A model generated the notes under the pieces. The model was not told where the DNA came from, made no database searches, and saw only the letters and a list, made by a program, of their open reading frames with translations. A DNA stretch of 64,000 nucleotides, taken from a virus. Below are positions 32,560 to 40,615 of this stretch, in pieces (position 1 is the stretch's first letter; every line of letters begins with the position of its first letter). The stretch is from positions 1 to 64,000 of IMG/VR virus record IMGVR_UViG_3300042535_000023. One strand, given 5' to 3'. The translations under genes were made by a program, and so were the position numbers.

Positions 32560-33334
32560 AACTTAATCCATTCAACACAGCTATCTGCTCCTCAGTCATC
32601 TTTTCTACTTTAGGTAATGTCATCCTTAACTTGATAAAAATATTCCCACTTGGTCCTCCATTCAAACCTATACCACCTTGGCCAGGCAATGAAACTACTA
32701 CACCATCCTCCCCACCTTTTGGAACATCTACAACAATATCTTTATTTTTAGTTACGTGACTATTACCAGAACAAACCTCACATGGATCTGAACCTATCTC
32801 ACCAGCCCCTCTACAAGCGTGACAGGGATGTGTTGACATCATACGTGAGTTACCATTAACATGGGTTTGTGTGACCATTCCTGAGCCTCCACAGACACCA
32901 CAATGACGTGAGGTTTTAAATCCTCTACCTTTACATGCGACGCACCCTTCCTGATAAGTTACGTTTATACTTTTTTGGCCCCCAAAAATAAACATATGCA
33001 TAGGAACATCCACTACATACTTTAGGTCATTACCTTTCATAGGTCTATTAGGATCTGGTCTCTGCTGGCGCATACCTCCCATTGGACCATGGCCAAATCC
33101 CATATTACGTAGGAAATCATTTATATCCAGCCCAGGATTATCGTATTGGGAACGTTTAGAATCGTCGGATAAATGTTCATAAGCCTCATTTATCTGCTTA
33201 AACTTTTCTTCAGCTTCTTTATTCCCTTGATTTCTATCAGGATGATACTGCATAGCTAGTTTTCTATAAGCTTTTTTAATCTCTTCAGGCGAAGCTTCTC
33301 TGCCTACACCTAAAGTTTCATAATAATTCGCCAT
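32552..33334 (-). CDS. dnaJ: DnaJ-like co-chaperone, shortened
   Basis: A 260-residue protein with an intact J domain ([20 protein letters not shown], His31-Pro32-Asp33), a short Gly-rich linker and a four-repeat zinc domain (CKGRG, CGGSG, CRGAG, CSGN). It is shorter than the usual bacterial DnaJ of about 375 residues and lacks most of the C-terminal dimerisation and substrate domain. It would recruit the host DnaK, perhaps for replication-complex remodelling. It overlaps a zinc-ribbon gene and the resolvase gene. Confidence 0.92.
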   Translation of the reverse strand: MANYYETLGVGREASPEEIKKAYRKLAMQYHPDRNQGNKEAEEKFKQINEAYEHLSDDSKRSQYDNPGLDINDFLRNMGFGHGPMGGMRQQRPDPNRPMKGNDLKYVVDVPMHMFIFGGQKSINVTYQEGCVACKGRGFKTSRHCGVCGGSGMVTQTHVNGNSRMMSTHPCHACRGAGEIGSDPCEVCSGNSHVTKNKDIVVDVPKGGEDGVVVSLPGQGGIGLNGGPSGNIFIKLRMTLPKVEKMTEEQIAVLNGLSYE

Positions 33335-33659
33335 CTATAACCTCCCACTCAAATCCACAAAGACTACATTTATACATATCAAAACCTACTTCATAACAAA
33401 CGGAATTACATTTGACACACTTATGAATTAATCCTCCCATAGTGGTGGGGGACTCTGAAACTTGAAAACCATTTTCATCCTCAAGTGTATCGGGGAGCAT
33501 CAAAGAATCCTTAACATACTCTCCATCTAAAGCCCGCCAAAGAGCGCCACATTCAAAGCAAGCTAAATACTCTATACTAATAGTGTCACCACATTTGCAT
33601 GGGTAATGTTCCACCAACATCGTTTCCACATGGCCATCTTTACAAGCTACACAATTCAT
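33318..33659 (-). CDS. Double zinc-ribbon protein
   Basis: A 113-residue protein. The first module has CVAC, CKC and CFEC (about residues 3-37) and the second CVKC...[10 protein letters not shown] (about 80-106). The middle is acidic. It overlaps both neighbours. I do not recognise a family; it probably binds nucleic acid or a replication protein. Confidence 0.72.
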   Translation of the reverse strand: MNCVACKDGHVETMLVEHYPCKCGDTISIEYLACFECGALWRALDGEYVKDSLMLPDTLEDENGFQVSESPTTMGGLIHKCVKCNSVCYEVGFDMYKCSLCGFEWEVIDGELL

Positions 33660-34051
33660 GACTTACCTCCCTTCTTAGGAACGTCCTGCATCTCAATAAT
33701 TTGACCAAAAATATCTACTGTGTCTACATTAAATTTCAAAGCTACTGGAGCAAACAGTTGATTAGACTTCAAATCTGGATACTGTTTGGTAGCAAAAAGA
33801 ACTTTAGTTATAGATGGCATATACAAAGTATCGTTATCAAGCAAATTAAACTCCCCCTCATCCTCAGAAAAAAATTCGGGATCAAGATCATGATATTTAC
33901 CTGCCCGCGGTATAGTTATTTTATAGGTCTCTGATGAGGCTTTAAAATAATAATTTCTTGAAGGCAATAACACTGCTGTTGGTGTTCCTACTTGTGATGG
34001 GGTTTCCGCCCACGCCGCTAAATCTGTCATTTCATTTATCTCCTTTTTCAT
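33656..34051 (-). CDS. Hypothetical protein
   Basis: A 131-residue, beta-rich protein with no cysteine and no membrane segment. Features such as YKITIPRAGKYHDLDP and a basic C-terminus (DVPKKGGKS) give no family. The place directly after the primase suggests a replication accessory role only by position. AAGGAG precedes the start. Confidence 0.62.
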   Translation of the reverse strand: MKKEINEMTDLAAWAETPSQVGTPTAVLLPSRNYYFKASSETYKITIPRAGKYHDLDPEFFSEDEGEFNLLDNDTLYMPSITKVLFATKQYPDLKSNQLFAPVALKFNVDTVDIFGQIIEMQDVPKKGGKS

Positions 34052-34060
34052 AAAAACTCC

Positions 34061-35110
34061 TTAATAGTATGTCTTTAGGTAACTACAAATAACCTCTTTA
34101 CTTAAATCCGCTGGATCTAGTCCCTTACCTGTATCGTCCTCTTCTGTTACAAATACTGTGTGTATACTTTTAATATGCTTTTTTAAATCTAATTCTGCTC
34201 TTATCGTCCCTTTTACCCCGGCCAAATCATTATCAAACATTATCACTACACCATTAAAAGCGTATGTGCTTAAAAGATTTCTCTGTCCTTCTGTAACTGT
34301 GGCCCCCATCACTGCAACTACATTGTAAATACCATATTCGTATAAACGCCATACAGATTTAAACCCTTCCACTAATATTAATGGTTTATCTACACAATAT
34401 TTTTGAGCATTATTAAGATTATATAGAGTATTATCTTTATTAAATCCAGGAGTTAGTATATATTTAGATACATCTTTATCTAAAAAACCTCTTACATCCC
34501 TTAAACTATAAGCTAATAACTCTCCATTCTCGCTACGAATAGGTATAATATCCCGAGTCACTCCATCTACACCAACGTGTCCACCAGCCACCTCAAAGTA
34601 ATCTAAAGTTTCTGGTTTAAATCCGTCTTTTAAAAACTTGTCGGATCTAAAATATTTAAACTTGGCCAGACACTCATCACACACAAATGCTGGGATTTTG
34701 TGGCCAGCCCCATATTCCTCTATAAAAGCTTCGTTGGCTCTTTTTCTTTTATAGGCTGAATATTTGTGATCTATACTACTTATATCGCCAACCAATTGTC
34801 TTAAGTAATTTACAGAGTCGGTAAATCCATAACCTAGAGTGGCTTTAATTAACCCAATAATATCATAACCATATTGCTCCTGGCATCCTTTTGTAAAACA
34901 TACCCAAGTTTTTTTATCTTTATTGAAACTAAACCCTGTTTTATTATCCCCGCCATGTATTCTACAAGGACCTTGTATCCATTTATATGACTCATGATGA
35001 ATGCTAAATCCAAGACTCTCTAGTAAGAATCTTGGGTCTACGCTTGCCTTGAGATACTCTAGTTCCTCTTTTTGGGCATCATTATTTTTACTCAAGGTTG
35101 ATACTTGCAT
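34061..35110 (-). CDS. DnaG-type DNA primase
   Basis: A 349-residue primase from ATG 35108-35110, preceded by AGAGGATATTGAAT; an upstream in-frame ATG lies further inside the helicase gene. The N-terminal zinc module is GPCRIHGGDNKTGFSF...CFTKGC. The TOPRIM core is PLILVEGFKSVWRLYEYG (catalytic Glu) and VVIMFDNDLAGVKGT (D-x-D). It makes RNA primers for lagging-strand synthesis with the helicase encoded upstream. It is shorter than E. coli DnaG and lacks an obvious helicase-interaction domain. Confidence 0.9.
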   Translation of the reverse strand: MQVSTLSKNNDAQKEELEYLKASVDPRFLLESLGFSIHHESYKWIQGPCRIHGGDNKTGFSFNKDKKTWVCFTKGCQEQYGYDIIGLIKATLGYGFTDSVNYLRQLVGDISSIDHKYSAYKRKRANEAFIEEYGAGHKIPAFVCDECLAKFKYFRSDKFLKDGFKPETLDYFEVAGGHVGVDGVTRDIIPIRSENGELLAYSLRDVRGFLDKDVSKYILTPGFNKDNTLYNLNNAQKYCVDKPLILVEGFKSVWRLYEYGIYNVVAVMGATVTEGQRNLLSTYAFNGVVIMFDNDLAGVKGTIRAELDLKKHIKSIHTVFVTEEDDTGKGLDPADLSKEVICSYLKTYY

Positions 35111-36521
35111 ATTCAATATCCTCTTTATCTTCATCTGAACTATCATTATTAACCACTTTACCACTATAATCAGTTACTTGCTGTAGTAAATCAACCTCAT
35201 TTATTATTAATTTCTTTTTATGGAACTTATAAGCTATACCAGATTCAGGAGTAGAACCTCCGCGCCTTGTATCTCTAATTATTAACTTGTGAGATCCGCC
35301 AGTATTATTTTCTGGTCCTCCAGTTTTAGATATATCATCCTCTGTTCTTGTAGTCCAGAATGCTACGATGTCCCCGTATCTTGCTACTCTATCACTATCT
35401 GCCACATCTCCTGCGCGATTTAATTGCACTGCAGCCAACATCGGTATGTTTAATGTGCCAGCTAGATCTTTAAGCTTGGTAGTTACATCCCCAAGGATTT
35501 GGTGCTCCTGCCTTTGCTTATCTATACTGGAAGATTCTGGCTCTTTAATGTAGTCAAAGATACCAAAACCTATATTCTCCTTCACTTTATATTTCTTATA
35601 CAAGGTTACAAGTTTTTCTACAGTATAACCAGGCATACGTTCATGGAACAATTTACCTCTTTCTATCTTATCAGCTGCTTTGGATATTCTTTCATACTCC
35701 TCTTTTGTGTAGCCTCCGTGCTTGATTATCCTCTCTTCAGTGCTACTCATTGCTGCTAAAAGCCTATCTCTCCATTCCTCAAACGACATTTCTGTATCCA
35801 CGTAGAGTAGAGGAAGTTTCTCTGTATAAGCTATTCTGGCTGCTATATTAGTAAGTAAAGCACTTTTTCCCATCTTCTTGCGCGCGGCTATAATCATTAA
35901 TGTGCCTGGAACCATACCATCTATTTGCTTATCAAGAATTGGGTAATGGGTTCTGACGCCAGTCATCTCTACCCTGTGCTCTTTCTTTTCTTCTATATAT
36001 TCTCTAAGCCCATCAGCAAGATTCCTTGGCTCATTTATTGCTTTACTTGTGGTGGACAAACTCAATACTGAATTCTCCACACCGCCTATAAGATCTGACG
36101 CGCTGAGTGACCCTTCAACATTATTCTCTATCACAAGCTCTGAGTGCTCGTGAAGGGACTGAAATAATCTGAACTTAGTACTAGCCTCTAAAACATAGAT
36201 CAAAGCTTTATCAAAGATACCCAGGGCTACAGGCATAGTTTTGATGGCATTCAACATCCTAACGCCGCCAATATCTTGAAGATTACCACCTATTTCAAGC
36301 TCTCTTGCTACTATAGGAATATCAAACGACCTATGGTCTTTCAGATATAAAGACTTTAAAGCATTGTATATTACAGCATGGTCTGGGTGCAAAAAATCTG
36401 TATCATTAAGTTTGGTCATCATGGAATAAAAATGGTCCATGTTGTTTAAAGCACAACAAAGTAATGCCTTTTCGTATGTGAATTGCGAGAGCTCGACTCT
36501 TGCCTTTTCTAAATTCAGCAT
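35088..36521 (-). CDS. DnaB-like replicative helicase
   Basis: A 477-residue hexameric helicase. The N-terminal DnaB domain is visible (ALLCCALNNMDHFYSMM, DTDFLHPDHAVIYNAL), and the RecA-like core has a Walker A variant (MIIAARKKMGKSALLTN), LLYVDTEMSFEEW (Walker B region), then MLAAVQLNRAG and YGDIVAFWT. The Walker A region begins AARKKMGKS rather than GRPGMGKT. The gene overlaps the primase start by 23 bases, so the two are coupled. Confidence 0.92.
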   Translation of the reverse strand: MLNLEKARVELSQFTYEKALLCCALNNMDHFYSMMTKLNDTDFLHPDHAVIYNALKSLYLKDHRSFDIPIVARELEIGGNLQDIGGVRMLNAIKTMPVALGIFDKALIYVLEASTKFRLFQSLHEHSELVIENNVEGSLSASDLIGGVENSVLSLSTTSKAINEPRNLADGLREYIEEKKEHRVEMTGVRTHYPILDKQIDGMVPGTLMIIAARKKMGKSALLTNIAARIAYTEKLPLLYVDTEMSFEEWRDRLLAAMSSTEERIIKHGGYTKEEYERISKAADKIERGKLFHERMPGYTVEKLVTLYKKYKVKENIGFGIFDYIKEPESSSIDKQRQEHQILGDVTTKLKDLAGTLNIPMLAAVQLNRAGDVADSDRVARYGDIVAFWTTRTEDDISKTGGPENNTGGSHKLIIRDTRRGGSTPESGIAYKFHKKKLIINEVDLLQQVTDYSGKVVNNDSSDEDKEDIEYASINLE

Positions 36522-36977
36522 CTATGATTCCTTTCTGGTTTGCCATTGTTCATTTTCTCTACGGGTAAGTTCGCGTTTAAACGTCGAAATATAGTCACTT
36601 ATTGTCTTATCAATCCCTTCGATGAGCAGCAACTCATCCTGCATACTGTCTATATCTTCCTGCATAGAATTCAGGGTTGCTGACCCACTAATTATAATTA
36701 AGGCGGCGTCCTTCTTAGTTTTATACTGCTTAAGTAAATCACTAGTCATTAATTGAAATACTGCTCCGTCCAATGATCTCTCTTTGGCCACGATGGATGC
36801 TTTTGTCTTATTAGTCTGAGACTTAATATAGATCGAATATTGAGATAAAGCAAGAGAAAACTTACTTATATCTAAACTCGATGTTTGCTCTAGTTTAGAA
36901 ACATCATAAGCAAAAATGTCGTCTACCAGGCTGTGGTTTATTTTAACATTTTCAAAAGCAAATACATCTTTATTCAT
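36522..36977 (-). CDS. Hypothetical helical protein
   Basis: A 151-residue protein from ATG 36975-36977 (an alternative in-frame ATG at 36989 would overlap the endonuclease more). It is helical with a heptad-rich stretch in the second half (SMQEDIDSMQDELLLIEGID) and a charged C-terminus, which suggests a coiled coil. It precedes the helicase gene. Function unknown. Confidence 0.6.
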   Translation of the reverse strand: MNKDVFAFENVKINHSLVDDIFAYDVSKLEQTSSLDISKFSLALSQYSIYIKSQTNKTKASIVAKERSLDGAVFQLMTSDLLKQYKTKKDAALIIISGSATLNSMQEDIDSMQDELLLIEGIDKTISDYISTFKRELTRRENEQWQTRKES

Positions 36978-37626
36978 TATGATTACCATTAAACATTTTG
37001 TTATTTAATGAAAAAGCCTGCCTGAATGCTATAGGGTCAAACATATAACAACCTCTACATCCTATTTCCTCTGTTCTTATAGAATCCCCCTCTATCCAGC
37101 CCTCGGTATGGCCAATTTTTCTGGCATCATACCTATATCCAGTGTTTTTACATGTCTTACAACTTTCACGTTTTTTACTATTCATATTTCTATTAATAGG
37201 CTGATAATTATTTGGATCCGATTTATCAATTTCTGGATAAGTTCCATCTTTATGGTCTATTTCAATATCAGAATATGTTCCTAAAAAAGCACATGGCTGG
37301 CTAGCAAAAAAAGCCCTAATAGAAGAAGGGATATATCTAGTAGCACTCTTACAATCAGCTAATGATTCATACCCCTTAAACCCTTTGGTTCTTACAGCAT
37401 AAACTTTATTACCAGAGTAACTCTTCTCTATCTGATATTTTTTACCGATACCTCTATCGTCTTGAATTAGGGCGCAGCCATTACCATTTAATGAAAAGCC
37501 TACTTTATCCACGAGATCTTCTAAAAGCGCCCAATCTGATATACCAAGTATGTTAGGATTAAGAGCCATCTCAAGTAACTGTGACTGTGTTTGTTTACCA
37601 AATCTAATGCTTATATTTTTTGCCAT
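36970..37626 (-). CDS. HNH restriction endonuclease of the NlaIII/ICEA type (probable)
   Basis: A 218-residue protein. The core has CAFLGTYSDIEIDHKDGTYP, the H-K-D-G turn of HNH nucleases, followed by the cysteine pair CKTCKNTGYRYDARKIGH and a C-terminal CRGCYMFDPIAF. The order (a Gly-Asn-Gly loop, a GF strand, the D-H-K-D-G core, CxxC, a Gly-Trp-x-E-G segment, GCYxxDP) matches what I remember of the NlaIII/ICEA restriction enzymes, which cut CATG. It overlaps the methyltransferase gene by 16 bases, so they form an apparent restriction-modification pair. Target specificity is inferred, not seen. Confidence 0.68.
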   Translation of the reverse strand: MAKNISIRFGKQTQSQLLEMALNPNILGISDWALLEDLVDKVGFSLNGNGCALIQDDRGIGKKYQIEKSYSGNKVYAVRTKGFKGYESLADCKSATRYIPSSIRAFFASQPCAFLGTYSDIEIDHKDGTYPEIDKSDPNNYQPINRNMNSKKRESCKTCKNTGYRYDARKIGHTEGWIEGDSIRTEEIGCRGCYMFDPIAFRQAFSLNNKMFNGNHNE

Positions 37627-38363
37627 AATTCTTCTCCTTTATAATACTTATTAATTCGTGCATTTGCCTTAACACACATTTCCTTGTCTAAATCACTACC
37701 AAGAGCTTTTCTTCTGTTTTGAAGTGCCGCTAAAACAGTTGTTCCTGACCCACTAAAAGGGTCTACAACTAAATCACCCTCATTAGAATGAATTTCAATT
37801 AGCTCCCTCATCAAATCGAGCGACTTTTGTGTAGGATGTATTCGTTTGCCGCCGTCACGGTGTATTGGGTAACTAAATACACCGTCATTATACTTGGAAT
37901 TAAAGGTAGGCTTACTACCTTTAACAGCTACTAAAGCTACTTCTCTTGCATTTGATAAGTAAGTAGCTTTACTATTTATAGGAACTGGGTTAGTTTTTAA
38001 CATTTCAATGAATCTAAACATGCCGTAGCCTTTATTGGCCGCTTCCATAATACCTCGTAAAGACTCTAGTTTCCAAAGGTCATACCAAACTATAATGGTT
38101 CCGCCTTTTCTAAGCTTCATATAAGCTATTTTAAAAAAATCAAGCAGCATACTGTTATGAGTAGCAATGTCTACATTATCCCAGTCACCAAAATCAATAT
38201 CAATCATAAAACGGGCTACACCTTTCTTACCTTTAGATTTAAAGCCCGACTTCTTAGAAATAATATAAGGAGGGTCAGTCAATATTAAATCTATTGAAGC
38301 GTCGTCAAAGGACTTTAAAAACTCCTCGGCACTACAATTATTTATAAATGGCTTACTACTCAT
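37611..38363 (-). CDS. N6-adenine or N4-cytosine DNA methyltransferase
   Basis: A 250-residue DNA methyltransferase of the beta arrangement: catalytic LTDPPYIISK near the N-terminus (about residues 28-37) and the SAM-binding VVDPFSGSGTTVLAAL near the C-terminus (about 206-221), separated by the target-recognition part. HPTQKSLDLMRELIEIHS precedes the SAM motif. D-P-P-Y fits N6-adenine methylation. It is partnered with the HNH endonuclease just downstream. A bacterial-type regulator is not seen, but a promoter lies at 38678-38706. Confidence 0.88.
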   Translation of the reverse strand: MSSKPFINNCSAEEFLKSFDDASIDLILTDPPYIISKKSGFKSKGKKGVARFMIDIDFGDWDNVDIATHNSMLLDFFKIAYMKLRKGGTIIVWYDLWKLESLRGIMEAANKGYGMFRFIEMLKTNPVPINSKATYLSNAREVALVAVKGSKPTFNSKYNDGVFSYPIHRDGGKRIHPTQKSLDLMRELIEIHSNEGDLVVDPFSGSGTTVLAALQNRRKALGSDLDKEMCVKANARINKYYKGEELWQKI

Positions 38364-38623
38364 CGAGCTACCTCATCTATTTCCATTTCATTCTTCTGAA
38401 ACAAAATTCCACAACAAAGGTACTCATGATTAATTATTTTACCTGTTTTAGGATCTTCTAATTGAACATAGTCACTTTTATACCCGATCTGTCTACAGTC
38501 AAAGGATTTCGCACAATACTTCCACTCTCCTACTACAGTGTGATCGTCCATAGGCTCGAAATCTCTACAATCTTTTTTTAATTTTAATCTGCAAATACTA
38601 TCTGGTGTTATTATTAGGGACAT
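38360..38623 (-). CDS. Hypothetical cysteine-containing protein
   Basis: An 87-residue protein with Cys at several places (SICRLKLKKDCRDF, YCAKSFDC, YLCCGI), enough for a metal site, and an acidic C-terminus. Both ends overlap neighbours. Family and function unknown. It stands between the nuclease and the DNA methyltransferase and may be a small accessory protein of either. Confidence 0.58.
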   Translation of the reverse strand: MSLIITPDSICRLKLKKDCRDFEPMDDHTVVGEWKYCAKSFDCRQIGYKSDYVQLEDPKTGKIINHEYLCCGILFQKNEMEIDEVAR

Positions 38624-38973
38624 ATAGGCTCCTTATTTTGGGCTTCTAATATTCTTTGTAAGACTAATTGTTCGGTTATTATATCATTATAATAAAACAA
38701 AGTCAAGCATAATTTATTTTCTTCACAATATTCAACTTTCAAATTATCTCTTTTCTTCTGAGCACGGAAATTAGAAACATCATTATCATGCATATGTCTA
38801 TTAAAGGTGAAGTGCTGCTGGCCCTGAACCTCTATTAAAACTGATAAATCTCTTACAAAAAAATCAAAAAATAAACGAGCACCTTTATATTTTATATAGT
38901 GTTCCTTTATAATATGACTAAAAGGAAATAATACCTTAAGTATAGCGCCCACATCTTCAGCTATTTGACTCAT
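38614..38973 (-). CDS. VSR/EDxHD-type PD-(D/E)XK nuclease
   Basis: A 119-residue protein. LFFDFFVRDLSVLIEVQGQQ gives the catalytic core: an Asp, then Glu-x-x-Gly-x-Gln-His-Phe. It continues with RAQKKRDNLKVEYCEENKL and a final strand LTLFYYND. This is the small VSR-like endonuclease fold found in mismatch-nicking and EDxHD-type homing enzymes and in many phage nucleases. The role may be repair, homing or degradation of competing DNA. It follows directly on recA. Confidence 0.75.
   Translation of the reverse strand: MSQIAEDVGAILKVLFPFSHIIKEHYIKYKGARLFFDFFVRDLSVLIEVQGQQHFTFNRHMHDNDVSNFRAQKKRDNLKVEYCEENKLCLTLFYYNDIITEQLVLQRILEAQNKEPICP
38678..38706 (-). promoter_or_regulatory. Sigma-70-type promoter inside the VSR-like gene
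   Basis: TTGACT (38701-38706), 17-base spacer and perfect TATAAT (38678-38683) on the minus strand. It would transcribe the small Cys protein and the methyltransferase-endonuclease pair. Confidence 0.65.
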
Positions 38974-40031
38974 ACTAATCCTTGCTTCTTATATCCTTCT
39001 TCCAAACCTAAAGCTTTTATAACTGCCTCACGGATTATTAAATATATATCCATATTATCCTTCATAAATTGTATGGCCTTAGCTTCACCTTGTGCTATAT
39101 TCTTTCCCTCATAAGCATACCAAGCTCCAGATTTATCAAGGATACCTAAATCGGTGGCCAAAGTTACACATTCCCATATAGAGTCGTAACCTTTACCATA
39201 AACCAAAGGCACAACACAAGATCTAAAAGGCTTACTTAACTTGTTCTTTTTGATAACAAAATTAGTTAGATGCCCCATAACCTCGCCGGATTCAGGATCA
39301 ACTATATGTGAGCTCTTTGCTTCCCCACCATCTACTTTTATTCTACCAGTCGCACTAAAATCGAGCGCTATTCCTCCAGTTGTTACTTCCGGATTTCCGT
39401 AGCCACCTATCTTACTTCTAACTTGGTTAATAAATATTAAAAGTGTATTGGTTTCACCAGCTAAGGGAACAAACTTTCTCATAGCCTTAGACATAAGCCT
39501 TGCGAGAAGGCCCATAAATTGATCCTCCATGTCAGCATCAGCCTCAGATTGCGGAATTAGAGAGGACACACTATCAACTACAGCGACATCAATTTCTCCC
39601 GTGGCCATTATTTTTTCCAATACATCCAAATTCTCTTCTCCTGAAAATGCCCTGACAAGAAGTAGGTCATCAATATTAACACCCATAGCCGCAAATAACT
39701 TTGCGTCAGCTGCTCTTTCTGCATCGACAAAACAACAACGCTTGCCCTGTTTTTGGGCCTGTGCAATAATGCTCATGGTCAAAGTTGTCTTGCCTCCAGA
39801 TGGAGGACCATAGACCTCATACACCCTCCCAAAAGCTAAACCAGCTCGACCAAGTGCCGCATCAAGACCAAGTGATCCTGTGGATATAGTAGGGATAATA
39901 ACATCCTTCTGGTCACCCATAGAAGTTAATACCTTACCATACTTCTTCTCAATTGCTTTTTTGACTATGTCCAACGAATCTACCTTTCTATCCTTACCTT
40001 CCTCTTCCTTTACTTCCTTTTTCTTTGCCAT
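38970..40031 (-). CDS. recA: RecA-type recombinase
   Basis: A 353-residue RecA of the bacterial type. The N-terminus is basic and acidic (AKKKEVKEEEGKDRKVD). GPPSGGKTT (75-83) is Walker A, RCCFVDAERAADAKL and VAVVDSVSSLIPQSE follow (with Walker B), and LLIFINQVRSKIG is the L2/DNA-binding part. It drives strand exchange for repair and recombination-dependent replication. The C-terminal acidic tail of E. coli RecA is missing. A four-base overlap joins it to the nuclease downstream. Confidence 0.95.
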   Translation of the reverse strand: MAKKKEVKEEEGKDRKVDSLDIVKKAIEKKYGKVLTSMGDQKDVIIPTISTGSLGLDAALGRAGLAFGRVYEVYGPPSGGKTTLTMSIIAQAQKQGKRCCFVDAERAADAKLFAAMGVNIDDLLLVRAFSGEENLDVLEKIMATGEIDVAVVDSVSSLIPQSEADADMEDQFMGLLARLMSKAMRKFVPLAGETNTLLIFINQVRSKIGGYGNPEVTTGGIALDFSATGRIKVDGGEAKSSHIVDPESGEVMGHLTNFVIKKNKLSKPFRSCVVPLVYGKGYDSIWECVTLATDLGILDKSGAWYAYEGKNIAQGEAKAIQFMKDNMDIYLIIREAVIKALGLEEGYKKQGLV

Positions 40032-40040
40032 ATTCTCTCC

Positions 40041-40610
40041 TTAATCAAGTGATATTCCCATATCGTCGTTATCTAATTCTCCTGATCTATCTATACATTC
40101 ATTTAACTTATCAATATGTTTTGCTTCTGTTTTCTTATAAAGTAATTCTACTGCTTTATTTGTTATCCATACTGCTTTTCCTTGGCCGAAAATTGTAAAT
40201 CCTACTGGGGGTTTTAGTTGAAACTCTTCCATATTATCAAAGAATGAATCTATTATATCCATACATTCTTGGAAGGCTACTTTTTTATTGACTCCATTTT
40301 TTTGGCGCGAGGCTAAAAAATGCTTCGCCACTACTCTATCTCTAGTCTTATCTTCAGAACAAAGAACCTTTGGGTAACGATGTCTCAAAATATTATAGAA
40401 ATAACTTGGAAGATCATCTAACCTTGTTGTAATAGGCTTCTCTTTTACTTTATCTGATACCCTATAACCACGAAAAATAAGATAATCTTTACAAACAGCA
40501 TCAAGTTCATCGTAAACAACGTCATCAAACCCAAACACAGGGTTAGTAGAAAATTTATTTATAACATAATTTAAATCTTCCGTCAATGAATTTAATGTAA
40601 CCTTCTTCAT
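40041..40610 (-). CDS. Hypothetical replication-block protein
   Basis: A 189-residue protein between the sliding clamp and RecA genes. It has helical regions, a Phe/Tyr-rich segment (RLDDLPSYFYNILRHRYPK) and an acidic C-terminal tail (SGELDNDDMGISLD). No motif assigns a function. Position suggests a replication or recombination accessory role, such as a single-strand DNA-binding or mediator protein, but this is speculation. Confidence 0.65.
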   Translation of the reverse strand: MKKVTLNSLTEDLNYVINKFSTNPVFGFDDVVYDELDAVCKDYLIFRGYRVSDKVKEKPITTRLDDLPSYFYNILRHRYPKVLCSEDKTRDRVVAKHFLASRQKNGVNKKVAFQECMDIIDSFFDNMEEFQLKPPVGFTIFGQGKAVWITNKAVELLYKKTEAKHIDKLNECIDRSGELDNDDMGISLD

Positions 40611-40615
40611 AATTC

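Noticed and set aside
40564-40586. TTGACG and TATAAA 17 bases apart near 40558-40586
   Set aside because: It overlaps the first codons of the gene at 40041-40610, so a transcript from it would lack a start; box match is only moderate.
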